NCBI RefSeq assembly: GCF_002215215.1
Contig: NZ_CP018632.1
Coordinates: 4,150,501-4,214,500 of the forward strand
DNA: 64,000 bases
Source: Granulosicoccus antarcticus IMCC3135
GTDB taxonomy: Bacteria; Pseudomonadota; Gammaproteobacteria; Granulosicoccales; Granulosicoccaceae
Direction of reading: 5' to 3'
The notes under the pieces: generated by a model
Databases searched by the model: none
What the model was told of the DNA's origin: nothing
Seen by the model: the letters and a program-made list of their open reading frames with translations, nothing else
Shown here: in pieces, positions 45,601-53,690 of the stretch
Numbering within the stretch: the first letter of the stretch is position 1
Layout: each line of letters starts with the position of its first letter
Position numbers and translations under genes: made by a program

Positions 45601-45833
45601 AGCAGCTCCAGGTGCCAGCGGACAAATCAGCAGCCGATGTGCTTAATGAGAACGGCATACCAATCAATGTCAAATGCAGCGACGGCATCTGTGGCGTCTG
45701 TCAATGTGGTCTGGTGTCCGGAGAGGTTGAACACCGCGATTTCGTATTATCAAAATCACAGCGGGAGCGTGGTCTTATCCTCTGTCAATCCAGAGCTGCC
45801 AAGGAGAATGGTGTCATCGAAATAGATTTGTGA
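42627..45833 (+). CDS. Self-sufficient reductive dehalogenase fused to a ferredoxin reductase
   Basis: Protein of 1068 residues. The first ~620 form a B12-dependent reductive dehalogenase: an N-terminal duplicated fold and two [4Fe-4S] sites, Cys557-560-563-567 (CESCNKCARECP) and Cys593-606-609-613. Y425 and K493 are candidate active-site residues by position only. There is no Tat signal or membrane helix, so it is cytoplasmic. The rest is a phthalate-dioxygenase-reductase type electron module: FMN region with RQYSM at 801, NAD(P) region with GGGIGVTPM and a C-terminal plant-type [2Fe-2S] site (Cys1017, 1022, 1025, 1053). This is the arrangement of BhbA and NpRdhA, which remove halogen from bromo- or chlorophenols in oxygen-respiring bacteria using NAD(P)H. 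ATG 42627 has AGGA at 6 bases. Substrate untested. Confidence 0.9.
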   Translation: MSRYFSTKNRALHLGPYPVELLARSDVEVNLATAPSVEPLSYERPHEPHSIVNAMREHQAMLDAIRSGLTNKAMADAPTDPLERAQHLKSFGYFSDAAIVGICKLPKTALLPAPWLNPDVAQLAEDLKSTQTKTLASGIDMIMADLKESMEAELPSIDNHTHVLVFLYENPRDVEPGEVGTDWITDAHAHRAGLMAAETAVVLANYLRLLGHDSRAHTVTSSDVDLNKLALLAGLATVEDGVLKHPYIGTRFGLSAVTTSFEMATDLPLLPRSQQPASAFGIGWKLGTGSSRNASNAVPYAKRRFVDGAHPFEKLKRVEKPTTFIDELRVARVPKRGDMFARAQFGDMGKKLQDSATGGYYVRKAAPSMAQRRALGAFVLLQDGIPADKKVSIDPESAANLVKATSYFLGIDAVGISRCPDWTWYSHDARGDVIDPPHDQAISMVIDQGYETMEGSSGDDWIAVAQSMRAYLRFSLLGGVIAKQIRNLGYSAKAHTVMDGEVLQPPLMLLSGLGEVSRIGEVILNPYLGPRLKSGAVTTDLPMSHDLPIDFGLQTFCESCNKCARECPSGAITAGPKLMFNGYEIWKSDSQKCTTYRITTPGGAMCGRCMKTCPWNLEGIFKEKPFRWAAMNIPKLAPVLAKLDDAVGNGSLNPVKKWWWDLEVEDDGGYRPTQKPVNCRELQKDLHLKYENQTLAVYPAPLAPHPYPYPFPMDREAGIEAYQAMITAEEYKARLRRGDESAVHIYSADGQSPVIQVQISKAQVTAKGITIYEFEPVSGGDLPSWQAGAHLDIVVAPEFLRQYSMSGDPANRASYQIGVLCEDEGRGGSRLLHRIFNVGRKLFISRPVNHFALDPHASKCILMGGGIGVTPMIAMAHELQAQGRDFVLHYSGRSKETMGYLEEISTFSWADKVRTHISNEGTRLDLNSVMSEYQAGWHVYTCGAQHYMSSVLEAARIAGFPEDAQHLEYFSVPELPDYENHEFTLKLVKSGKQLQVPADKSAADVLNENGIPINVKCSDGICGVCQCGLVSGEVEHRDFVLSKSQRERGLILCQSRAAKENGVIEIDL

Positions 45834-45898
45834 TCATGCCAACATCTCGCTTCGCCTGAAAAATGTCTCTTCGGGTGAGCTGTTATCGACACCCGTCG

Positions 45899-48175
45899 CT
45901 ACGCCGCTTCCAGGCTGATACAACTTTTGACTTTTTGCACAAGCTTTGCAATCGAGAAGGGCTTGTGCAGAAAATTGACCCCTTCCTCCAGAATCCCCTG
46001 GTCAACGATAACATCGTCGGTATAACCAGAAATAAACAGAACGCTGATAGAGGGCTGCAAGACAACTACTTTTTCATAGAGCTCCCGACCATTCATCTCT
46101 GGCATGATCACATCTGTCAGTAAGAGATCAATCTTGCCATTTTCCGCCGCTAATCTCACCCCATCAGCGACATCCTGCGCCTCTAAAACCTTGTACCCAT
46201 AGGCCTCCAGGCCCTCTCGCAAAATATTACGCACCATCGTTCCATCTTCAACCAGTAGAATGGTTTCCGTGCCTGGCTCCAGGTTGTCGCTCGGCAACGG
46301 TTTAGCGCTCATCGCCATAGACCGGTCAAGCTGATGCAGGTATAGCTTGAAACTACTTCCCACTCCCGGTTCGCTATAAACCCAGATGCTACCCTCGTGT
46401 TGTTTGACAATTCCAAATACGGTGGCCAAGCCCAACCCCGTGCCTTTGCCGTTTGCCTTTGTCGTGAAAAATGGCTCGAACAGATTTTCACGAATATCGC
46501 TATCCATTCCATGCCCGGTGTCACTGACCACCAGCATTGAGTAACTACCAGCTGGCTGTCTCTCACCATTTTGCTCGGTATAGGGTCTGTTCAGAACGAC
46601 ATTGGCGGTTCTTAGCGTGAGAGTGCCACCCGATGACATTGCATCTCTGGCATTGACAACCAAATTAAGCAATACCTGTTCGATTTGCCCTCTATCAGCA
46701 CTCACCGGTGCCAGTCTGGTATCCAGAATAGTTTCAATCTTGATGTCCTCTCCTATCAGCCGTCGAATCATCGGTTCGTACTCTCTGACGACCGTGTTCA
46801 GATCCAGCACCTGAACCTCCAACACCTGCTTGCGACTAAAGGCCAGAATCTGTCGCGTCAGACCCGCCGCGCGATCTGCAGCCTCACCAATGCGTTTCAG
46901 ATAGACATGAACCTTGTCATCGATGGCCAAGTGCATCATTCCCAATTCGGCATTGGCGGTAATAGGCACAAGAAGATTGTTGAAGTCATGCGCAACACTA
47001 CCCGCCAGCCGCCCAATGGACTCCATGCGCTGGCTCTGCAACAGTTGAGATTCCATCGCCTTGCGCTCAGTAACATCTTTTACAAGAACCGATAATCCAG
47101 TACCAAATGGGTACGCCGAGACTTCAAAGTTACGATATTGACCTATGGCGGGGATGACAAACTCGGACTGGCCGGGTTTGCCGGACTTCATTATTTGCTG
47201 GTAGAAACCGATCAATGGGGCAGCCTCAGGTTCAGGAAACACCTCAAAAATCAGCTTCCCAATCACCTCCTCCGATTGGTGCCCGTATCGTTCCGCGGCC
47301 TTGTTCCAATAGGTGCATCGCAAGTCTTCGTCCATGGAAAAAAACACGTCGTCAATACTTTCTGCCAGATTGCGAAATTTCTGATCACTTAGTACCAGAG
47401 ATTTGTTTCTGCGTTCAATCTCCGCAATGAGCTTGCCCCTGGGAGCCGTGATCAGCTCCCTGAGCATCATCGGTTGTCCGATGTATTCCACCAATTGCTT
47501 GCGGTATATCGCCAGGAAAAGCAACATCAAAGTGCCATAGCCAGCAGCCATAATAAAATTACCGGCAACGCCTCCTGCCACATCACTTACCCAGTGCGAG
47601 CTGAAGGGAATGAGTATCAGAGGAAAAATCAGGCCATCCAGACATAGAATCAGAATAAACGCTGCGATATAAAGAATGGAGACGAGCGTGATATTTCTTA
47701 TTCTGGACTTGATTTTTTCAAACAGGAATATCAGTGAAACCAGTTCGGCAATTGTCAGCACTCCACCGACTGATGTCACGATCAGCGAGGCATTGAAAAC
47801 ACTGGCAGAGGTATCAAAGGGATTAAGAATGCCCGGATTGCGCAATACTGCCGAGACGGTCATCGACAACACAAATACAAACATATTCACGCTGATGACG
47901 GTCCGGATGATGCCACGTATGATCCCGACTTCTTTCTCTATGATGACAAACAGGACAGTCGTCATCATGAAAGCGCAATACAGCAGCGTCCCACCGGATA
48001 TGGCGATATTTTGTGTAATAGGGAACGAATAGATAGCGCCAAAGTAATTGGCCAGAACCAACAACACACTCAAATAGCAAAAAAACGAGGTTGAGCGGAT
48101 CCTTTTATTTTGCGTGGCAAAATAGAAAGGCATACAGGAAAGTAAAATTAGCTGTATCAAGAACGCGAAGAGCAT
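45899..48175 (-). CDS. Hybrid sensor histidine kinase with multi-helix membrane sensor
   Basis: Protein of 758 residues. The first ~225 form about seven membrane helices that I do not recognise; they begin [19 protein letters not shown] and include [24 protein letters not shown] domain (about 265-372), kinase with His396 in GSVAHDFNN, ATPase domain with [11 protein letters not shown] and GTGLGLATV, and a C-terminal receiver with [11 protein letters not shown] and LHKPF follow. No DNA-binding output is attached. The kinase halves of this and of the kinase at 29195 are alike but the sensors differ. It runs towards the dehalogenase gene and is separated from it by 65 bases. Confidence 0.88.
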   Translation of the reverse strand: MLFAFLIQLILLSCMPFYFATQNKRIRSTSFFCYLSVLLVLANYFGAIYSFPITQNIAISGGTLLYCAFMMTTVLFVIIEKEVGIIRGIIRTVISVNMFVFVLSMTVSAVLRNPGILNPFDTSASVFNASLIVTSVGGVLTIAELVSLIFLFEKIKSRIRNITLVSILYIAAFILILCLDGLIFPLILIPFSSHWVSDVAGGVAGNFIMAAGYGTLMLLFLAIYRKQLVEYIGQPMMLRELITAPRGKLIAEIERRNKSLVLSDQKFRNLAESIDDVFFSMDEDLRCTYWNKAAERYGHQSEEVIGKLIFEVFPEPEAAPLIGFYQQIMKSGKPGQSEFVIPAIGQYRNFEVSAYPFGTGLSVLVKDVTERKAMESQLLQSQRMESIGRLAGSVAHDFNNLLVPITANAELGMMHLAIDDKVHVYLKRIGEAADRAAGLTRQILAFSRKQVLEVQVLDLNTVVREYEPMIRRLIGEDIKIETILDTRLAPVSADRGQIEQVLLNLVVNARDAMSSGGTLTLRTANVVLNRPYTEQNGERQPAGSYSMLVVSDTGHGMDSDIRENLFEPFFTTKANGKGTGLGLATVFGIVKQHEGSIWVYSEPGVGSSFKLYLHQLDRSMAMSAKPLPSDNLEPGTETILLVEDGTMVRNILREGLEAYGYKVLEAQDVADGVRLAAENGKIDLLLTDVIMPEMNGRELYEKVVVLQPSISVLFISGYTDDVIVDQGILEEGVNFLHKPFSIAKLVQKVKSCISLEAA

Positions 48176-48373
48176 TGTTATGCCAGTCTACTAGTTTGAC
48201 CTTCTTCAAATCCAGCACTAGGGAACTCTACATAAATCTGATTACGTTAAGTTTCTTGTTGCTGAACATGCAAGATGGTGAGAGTGTGAAAGTTGCACTA
48301 TATATCAGAATCCTTATTCTCTGGTTTCATGACACAAACAGCATACCAGCCTGAAATGCTTGCACACCTGAAT

Positions 48374-49627
48374 TCAAGGTAATGCGCGCAATACCAACTG
48401 CGAGCGTGTCCTGATCACCCTGGTAATGTCATGCAATATCGAATGTCCTATTCCAAGTTCCTGTACATCTGCCAGCAGTTTTTCCATTGCAGGGATAATA
48501 TCATTGGCAAGTGTTTTCAGCTCTCTGATGAGCAATTTTTGTGAGCCTCTGGTCTCGGGTACCAGCGATAACCAGTGATTGCGATGGATAGTGTCAGGAA
48601 CATTTCTACCGCCAATACGCATGGCCATTTTTTGAGTCAATTGTGGATAGACGGCCGTGCAGACGACATCGTAAAGCGGTGCCAGCTCAGGTAAATCAGC
48701 GCTGGATGTGTGTAGCAGTGCGTAATTCTTCGCATGAGCATCAGCGTTACCAACCAGATAGTGGAAGATTTGCATTCGCAGAAAGGCCAGCCTGTCAGCA
48801 GCAGGCTGATTGACAACTCGCTGCAACAGATTCAACGATTTGTCGATGCCAGGCCCACCTTCATCTTCGTATTTAAGCTCTGGTGGAATGCTCAAGGCCT
48901 GGCAGAAATCTTCCTGATGCAAGCGTTGCACTGACTGGTCGCTTCGCAATAATCGATCAAAGCGTTTTACCAGAATGAAATGAGTGTCGCCTGTACTGGC
49001 AAACGCAACCTCTGGTGCTGGCAGACCAACCCGTGCTGCCAGTGTCATACAAAACACTTCATTCTGTGAGGTTCCTTCAAGCCCTTGAATGCCAGGTTTC
49101 AGGATATGCGTGGTGGGCTCGCCATTCTTGACCAGTGCAATTTGATCCCCAATCACTTTGACGGCAATCTTGTCCTGTGCACCCGCCAGTGATAGACGCA
49201 CATCTCGACGACTACCCAGCAACGGGTTACCGCGTAACTCCTGCAACAGTTCTTCCAGTTGTTGTTGATCAAGAATTTCGTCGGGCAAATTCTGTGGCGG
49301 CATCTGTGCGCCTGCTGGAAACAGTGCCAAGGCGCCCGCACAGTCCCCACCGATGATTTCCAGCATGCCAAACGCATTGGTGTCGGATACCCCCAATGCG
49401 GCAGCGAGTCGTGTACGGGCTGATTCATCAGGCAACAGGCCGGAGAAATAGGGTTTGGCGACAGCATTAGGGTAAGGGTCGCGGCTCAACGGCATGGAGA
49501 CAGAAATTGCCCTGGCAGCCTGCGAGGCAAGATAATCCTCGTCGTAGGTAAACGTCAGATTGGCAGTGCTATCCTGCTCAAGCAGACCCGCATTGACGGA
49601 TCGCAGGTAGACATCCAGCTTGCGCAT
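48374..49627 (-). CDS. hipA: HipA-family serine/threonine kinase toxin
   Basis: Protein of 417 residues with HipA motifs: LSLAGAQDKIAV (Ser147 region, the activation-loop and phosphate-binding segment, numbering from the GTG one codon upstream), HILKP, VKRFDR, the catalytic GNADAHAKNYAL and APLYDVV. In E. coli HipA phosphorylates glutamyl-tRNA synthetase and slows growth; the family also acts on other targets. The gene follows hipB with no gap. The first codon may be GTG 49630 or ATG 49627. Length and motifs are complete, so it should be active. Confidence 0.92.
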   Translation of the reverse strand: MRKLDVYLRSVNAGLLEQDSTANLTFTYDEDYLASQAARAISVSMPLSRDPYPNAVAKPYFSGLLPDESARTRLAAALGVSDTNAFGMLEIIGGDCAGALALFPAGAQMPPQNLPDEILDQQQLEELLQELRGNPLLGSRRDVRLSLAGAQDKIAVKVIGDQIALVKNGEPTTHILKPGIQGLEGTSQNEVFCMTLAARVGLPAPEVAFASTGDTHFILVKRFDRLLRSDQSVQRLHQEDFCQALSIPPELKYEDEGGPGIDKSLNLLQRVVNQPAADRLAFLRMQIFHYLVGNADAHAKNYALLHTSSADLPELAPLYDVVCTAVYPQLTQKMAMRIGGRNVPDTIHRNHWLSLVPETRGSQKLLIRELKTLANDIIPAMEKLLADVQELGIGHSILHDITRVIRTRSQLVLRALP

Positions 49628-49630
49628 CAC

Positions 49631-49849
49631 TTACTGTTCCCGCGTGTTGGCGTCAACAGAAATGCCGAGTGTCTGCAGCACCTCCAGCGTCCGGCCAAGC
49701 TGACAACTGCTTTTACCGTGCTCCAGTTCGCGCAAAAAACGCACACCGACCCCTGCCAGTGCGGCCAGGTCTGACTGCGTCACCTTCTGTCGCTTACGCT
49801 CCCTGCGAATGACTTCGCCGAGCATTTCAGCATTGAGTATTGTTGTCAT
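49631..49849 (-). CDS. hipB: HipB-family antitoxin, Xre-type DNA-binding protein
   Basis: Protein of 72 residues with one Xre helix-turn-helix: LGEVIRRERKRQKVTQSDLAALAGVGVRFLRELEHGKSSCQLGRTLEVLQTLGI. It should neutralise HipA and repress the operon by binding the three palindromes directly upstream. Its stop abuts the hipA start. The short C-terminal tail (SVDANTREQ) resembles the flexible tail of other HipB proteins. Confidence 0.92.
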   Translation of the reverse strand: MTTILNAEMLGEVIRRERKRQKVTQSDLAALAGVGVRFLRELEHGKSSCQLGRTLEVLQTLGISVDANTREQ

Positions 49850-49854
49850 ATTTC

Positions 49855-49972
49855 ATCCCTATCGGGATTATTATGGCATCTTTCAAGCCAAATGATAGAA
49901 AATAGTCCCTATAGGGATGTTTTCTTCGCAGAATCAAAAAATATAAATAATAAGTCCCGATCGGGACTTATT
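49855..49972. promoter_or_regulatory. Three HipB operator palindromes
   Basis: ATCCC-N4-GGGAT at 49855-49868, TCCCTATAGGGA at 49906-49917 (perfect) and a 24-bp perfect palindrome at 49949-49972 whose core is GTCCCGATCGGGAC. All share TCCC-N4-GGGA and lie within 125 bases upstream of hipB. Spacing between centres is about 50 and 49 bases, close to five helical turns, which favours cooperative binding and autoregulation. E. coli HipB uses similarly repeated operators. Confidence 0.8.
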
Positions 49973-50153
49973 CCAAGTAAGAAATAAAGCAACCACATCA
50001 CTACTGATTGCGCATTAATACAACATCTTGCTGCTTGCCAGAGCTGCATGAGAATCAGAACCTGACTCGCAGGTGATCATCTATCAACTCCTGCAACAGC
50101 GCACCTTCCACCGCTCATGCAACGACGGAAGTTTTTTCATTCAGACATCGCTT

Positions 50154-50954
50154 CTAAAGCAATCGTATGCGGTCGTATTTTTCGTAATCGACGGTGTGGA
50201 TGATGGTGGTGTCCGGTTCAATGAAACAGACGTTGTAATTGCGTTCCAACGGTCCTGTGGCAAACCGGGCTTGCTCACCTTCCAGATAGGGCCACAGAGA
50301 CTCGTGAATGGAGCGTGGAGCCGCTAGCGGCACACCCTGTACAGTACCGCTCAGGGTAAAGTGACAATGTCCGAAAAAGATGTGCCTGAGGGTTGAAGCA
50401 TACCTGGCAATAAGCTGTTTGAACTGTGCCGTCTGAACCAGGCCTATGCTGTCCGAGCTGGTCACATGCACCGGAACCGGATTGTGATGCATGAACAACC
50501 ATACGGGCTGCTTTTCAGCCGTAGCTCTATCCAGTACTCCTTGGAGCCATTCGAATCGTTGAGTGCAGTAGTGACCCGCATCGGTACCCGGCTGATGGGT
50601 ATCCAGATAGACGAACCAGCCCAGTGGCGTTTCATCGACCGATTGCACAAAACCATTCTGATCGCAGGGGGTCTCTGGAAACACAGACAGAAATTGCGGC
50701 CGCGCATCATGATTACCGATAAGCAGCCTGGGCGCCCGCTCCCCGGTCAGCCCGAATTCCTCCAGCAATGCACGCAGCAGACGGTAGCTTTGCTCATCGC
50801 CTTGATCCACAAGATCGCCCGTGATGACATACCGGCAGGCATCATCATGAAATTTCGTGACATGTGTGAGTACGCAGCGCAGATGTTCTACGGGATTGGA
50901 ACCCATCACAATCCCTGGTCCGATGTGTAGATCCGACAGGTGTACAACTTTCAT
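50154..50954 (-). CDS. Metallophosphoesterase (CpdA/PDE-like)
   Basis: Protein of 266 residues. All five metallophosphoesterase motifs are visible: DLHIG, GDLVDQG, GNHDAR, MHHNP and GHCHFT, which bind two metal ions. It resembles the class III cyclic-nucleotide phosphodiesterases (CpdA), which hydrolyse cAMP, but related proteins have other substrates. It is a single gene with ATG at 50954; I see no clear ribosome site. Confidence 0.85.
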   Translation of the reverse strand: MKVVHLSDLHIGPGIVMGSNPVEHLRCVLTHVTKFHDDACRYVITGDLVDQGDEQSYRLLRALLEEFGLTGERAPRLLIGNHDARPQFLSVFPETPCDQNGFVQSVDETPLGWFVYLDTHQPGTDAGHYCTQRFEWLQGVLDRATAEKQPVWLFMHHNPVPVHVTSSDSIGLVQTAQFKQLIARYASTLRHIFFGHCHFTLSGTVQGVPLAAPRSIHESLWPYLEGEQARFATGPLERNYNVCFIEPDTTIIHTVDYEKYDRIRLL

Positions 50955-51031
50955 CAGGCCATCTCGAATGGATTCATGTATTCAGATGATACTGCCTTCA
51001 GCCGAGTAATGAACTGTCGAACAACCGGCCC

Positions 51032-51656
51032 TTAACGGTAAAATGCCACAAGCTGATTGAGTTCGTTCGACATATGGCTCAAATCAAGTGCGCCTTGGCT
51101 GGCCTCTCCCACCTCATCGAGGGCACTCTTCGCCTCTTCAGCGACCTGGAAGATACTACTCGCAATCGTTGAACTCCCCATGGCCGCCTCCGCAACTATA
51201 CGACTGATCTCACGCGTAGTCATGCTTTGCTGATCGATGGCAACGGCAATATTGGATTGAATCTCGCTGATCTGCCGAATGATTTCACTGATGTCGACAA
51301 CGGCTGTCGCCGCCACCGCCGTATTGTCTTGAATCGAGGCAACACGTTTGCTCAACCTGCTGTTCCGACTCTTGATACTGACGATAGAGAGCATCTGCTT
51401 CAGAGGCAGTATCTCTCAGGGTTGCCAGAGCTTTGGCCAGCAAACCGATTTCGTCTCGTCTATCGGCATGCACAATTGGCTGGCTATAGCCGGTTGCCTG
51501 ATGCGGGACCACCTTCTATATAGCTATTTGCCATGGCTATCCCGGCAGCATAATAATTTGGAAACGCCTTCAGAACCAATACGACTTGCCGACCAATTTC
51601 AGGCAAAACAGGATCGAGGTGATGATCATGAGTCTGAACTGCTGGATCAACGAGCG
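51032..51656 (-). pseudogene. Decayed methyl-accepting chemotaxis protein
   Basis: Three pieces in different frames read as parts of one chemoreceptor. A hydrophobic N terminus RSLIQQFRLMIITSILFCL lies at 51600-51656. A HAMP-like piece ending in RRDEIGLLAKALATLRDT lies up to 51512. A C-terminal signalling helix (KRVASIQDNTAVAATAVV ... QQSMTTREISRIVAEAA) ends at 51032. The frame changes near 51360 and a stop precedes the HAMP piece. Most of the periplasmic domain and the highly conserved signalling tip are missing. The last two pieces are clear; the first is tentative. Confidence 0.7.
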
Positions 51657-52176
51657 CCCGGCAACGCCCTTCCTTATAGGAACCACTGATTCATTTTGAC
51701 AAGACTCGTGGTTATCAGAATCTTTACTCAAGATTGTTCCTCTCGCAATTTGCACCCTGACTTCTTGACTGGGTCGCCAGGGGCCCTCCGGGTTATCGGC
51801 TGGATGCACTAGTCCTGAGGTGCTCAAGTAATTTCAAGGCCATGAACCGGCACTGTGCCTCCTGCATTTCCTCGTGATCGTAGATTAATTTCATGCCCAG
51901 TCGAAGGCATACGGCACAGCACCCTGGCTGTGCAAACCCGCTCACAGCCGAACCATCGAGGTGCATTCATGATCGGGCTTGCACTCGAAAACAGGCAGAT
52001 GATGCCAATGAGTGAGTGCATTGGATGACTGAATTGAGTGCAAAGAGTGGAATTTTCCGGATGGCATAAAAACCCGCATAACACCCTGTGTACAACGCAA
52101 TTGCGATAGCTGCAAATGCGTGGTTCCAGGGGTTGATGGTCAACGCCTGTTCAACACATCATTCGGAGATTCGAGC
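51657..52176. other. Region between the chemoreceptor remnant and the Nit1C cluster
   Basis: I find no supported gene. Two open frames on the minus strand (51570-51827 and 51824-52084) lack ribosome sites and family motifs. The Nit1C promoter should be here; a TGGCAT...GC sequence at 52062-52077 looks like a sigma-54 promoter but its spacing is one base too long. Confidence 0.4.
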
Positions 52177-52659
52177 ATGCCAGCAGTGACACATCCAAAG
52201 CACCAGATCGGCGATTCCCTGGTCGATTACGAAGAAAAAGTATTTGAAGATGTTCAGGCAGAGCCCGGCGAAAAAGCACTGATCACCTTTCATACAGTGG
52301 CCTTTGAAGGATCCATCGGGCTTGTCAACCTGCTGCAGGGCAAGCGCCTGCTTCGCAAGGGGTTCGACACCTCCATCTTGCTCTACGGCCCCGGCGTCAC
52401 ACTCGGACTCATGCGTGGTTTTCCCAAGCTGGGGGATGAGGCATTTCCGGGACACCAGAATTACAGTGCTCAGTTGAAGGCATTCATGGATGAAGGCGGC
52501 AAGGTCTACGCTTGTCGATTTGCACTTCAGGCCCTCTATGGCCACGGTGAGGGTGCGTTGCAGGAAGGTATCACTCCCATCGCACCACAGGATGTGCTTG
52601 ATATCGTCCTGCTGCACCGTCGTGATGGTGCATTCATTCTGGACACATGGACACTGTAG
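52177..52659 (+). CDS. Nit1C small protein, MSMEG_0572/Sll0783 family
   Basis: Protein of 160 residues of the nitrogen-starvation family named after Sll0783 and MSMEG_0572. It has [41 protein letters not shown] and a tail with [22 protein letters not shown]. The fold resembles the DsrE/Tus-like proteins that carry small groups, but a function is not established. The start is ATG 52177, preceded by GGAG at 8 bases. It is first in the seven-gene cluster and overlaps the nitrilase by 13 bases. Confidence 0.87.
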   Translation: MPAVTHPKHQIGDSLVDYEEKVFEDVQAEPGEKALITFHTVAFEGSIGLVNLLQGKRLLRKGFDTSILLYGPGVTLGLMRGFPKLGDEAFPGHQNYSAQLKAFMDEGGKVYACRFALQALYGHGEGALQEGITPIAPQDVLDIVLLHRRDGAFILDTWTL

Positions 52660-53690
52660 CTAGCAAGGAACTGGTAAGAGCTGCGGCAGCGCAGCTCTCT
52701 CCCGTTCTTGACAAGCCGGGCGGTACGCTGGCCAAAATGCTGGGCTGTGTGGATGATGCGGCCAGACAAGGTGTGGACATGATTGTCTTTCCTGAAACCT
52801 TTCTGCCCTACTACCCCTACTTCTCCTTCATTGAACCTGCGGTCAGTATTGGCAAGAAGCATCTGGCGCTGTATGAACAGTCAGTGGTGGTACCCGGGCC
52901 TGAGACAGAGGTACTGGCCCGGGCAGCTCGTCAACACGGCATGGTCGTAGTTGCCGGTATCAATGAGCGCGAACACGGGACCTTGTACAACACCCAGTTG
53001 GTGTTCGACGCTGATGGCACCCTGGTACTGAAACGTCGCAAGATCACACCCACCTATCACGAGCGCATGATCTGGGGACAAGGTGATGGTTCAGGACTCA
53101 AGGTCGTACCGACACAGGTGGGCCGCGTGGGTGCATTGGCGTGTTGGGAGCACTTCAATCCCCTGGCCCGTTTTGCACTGATGACGCAGCATGAGCAGAT
53201 TCATGTCGCACAATTTCCAGGCTCCATGGTCGGTGAGATATTCGCCGACCAGATGGAGGTGGCCATACGTCAGCATGCGTTGGAAGCTGCCAGCTTTGTC
53301 ATCAATTCGACCGGGTGGCTGACTGATGAGCAAAAATCGTTTATCGATCCCAGTGGCAATTTTCACAAGGCCTTATCAGGCGGTTCCTGCTCAGCCATCG
53401 TGTCGCCTGAAGGGGTGCATCTGGTGGAACCACTCAGACAGGGTGAAGGACTTGTCATCGCTGACATGGACCTGGCCCTGTGTACCAAACGAAAACGCAT
53501 GATGGACTCTGTTGGCCACTATGCACGCCCCGAACTACTCAGTCTTCTGATTGACGATTCCCCCAAGAACTTGTCGCACGCAAGCTCACAACACTCAGAC
53601 AGGAACGCACACGATGACTCAAGACGCGATCACAATGAACCCGCAGACTCTGATCAACGAACTGCAGTCTTACGGGTTACGCCTGGTTGA
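52647..53690 (+). CDS. Nitrilase of the Nit1C cluster (Nit6803 family)
   Basis: Protein of 347 residues. The catalytic residues are Glu50 ([16 protein letters not shown]), Lys132 ([19 protein letters not shown]) and Cys166 ([15 protein letters not shown]). The length equals that of Synechocystis Nit6803, the family founder. Nitrilases convert a nitrile to a carboxylic acid and ammonia in the cytoplasm; in Nit1C clusters this enzyme has been tied to growth on cyanide. The start overlaps the previous gene by 13 bases, and its last 77 bases overlap the radical SAM gene, an unusually long overlap. Confidence 0.93.
   Translation: MDTVASKELVRAAAAQLSPVLDKPGGTLAKMLGCVDDAARQGVDMIVFPETFLPYYPYFSFIEPAVSIGKKHLALYEQSVVVPGPETEVLARAARQHGMVVVAGINEREHGTLYNTQLVFDADGTLVLKRRKITPTYHERMIWGQGDGSGLKVVPTQVGRVGALACWEHFNPLARFALMTQHEQIHVAQFPGSMVGEIFADQMEVAIRQHALEAASFVINSTGWLTDEQKSFIDPSGNFHKALSGGSCSAIVSPEGVHLVEPLRQGEGLVIADMDLALCTKRKRMMDSVGHYARPELLSLLIDDSPKNLSHASSQHSDRNAHDDSRRDHNEPADSDQRTAVLRVTPG

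Noticed and set aside
45872-45895. CGGGTG/CACCCG hairpin between the dehalogenase and kinase genes
   Set aside because: Only 6 bp; a T-run lies too far on the minus strand, so a terminator role is not convincing.
52062-52077. TGGCAT-N8-GC, resembling a sigma-54 promoter upstream of the Nit1C cluster
   Set aside because: The GG and GC elements are 11 bases apart; sigma-54 needs 10. Nitrogen-regulated expression is expected, so the site deserves testing, but the sequence alone does not support it.
51570-52084. Two overlapping open frames on the minus strand next to the chemoreceptor remnant as new genes
   Set aside because: Neither has a ribosome site or family match; part of the first is better explained as the receptor's N terminus.
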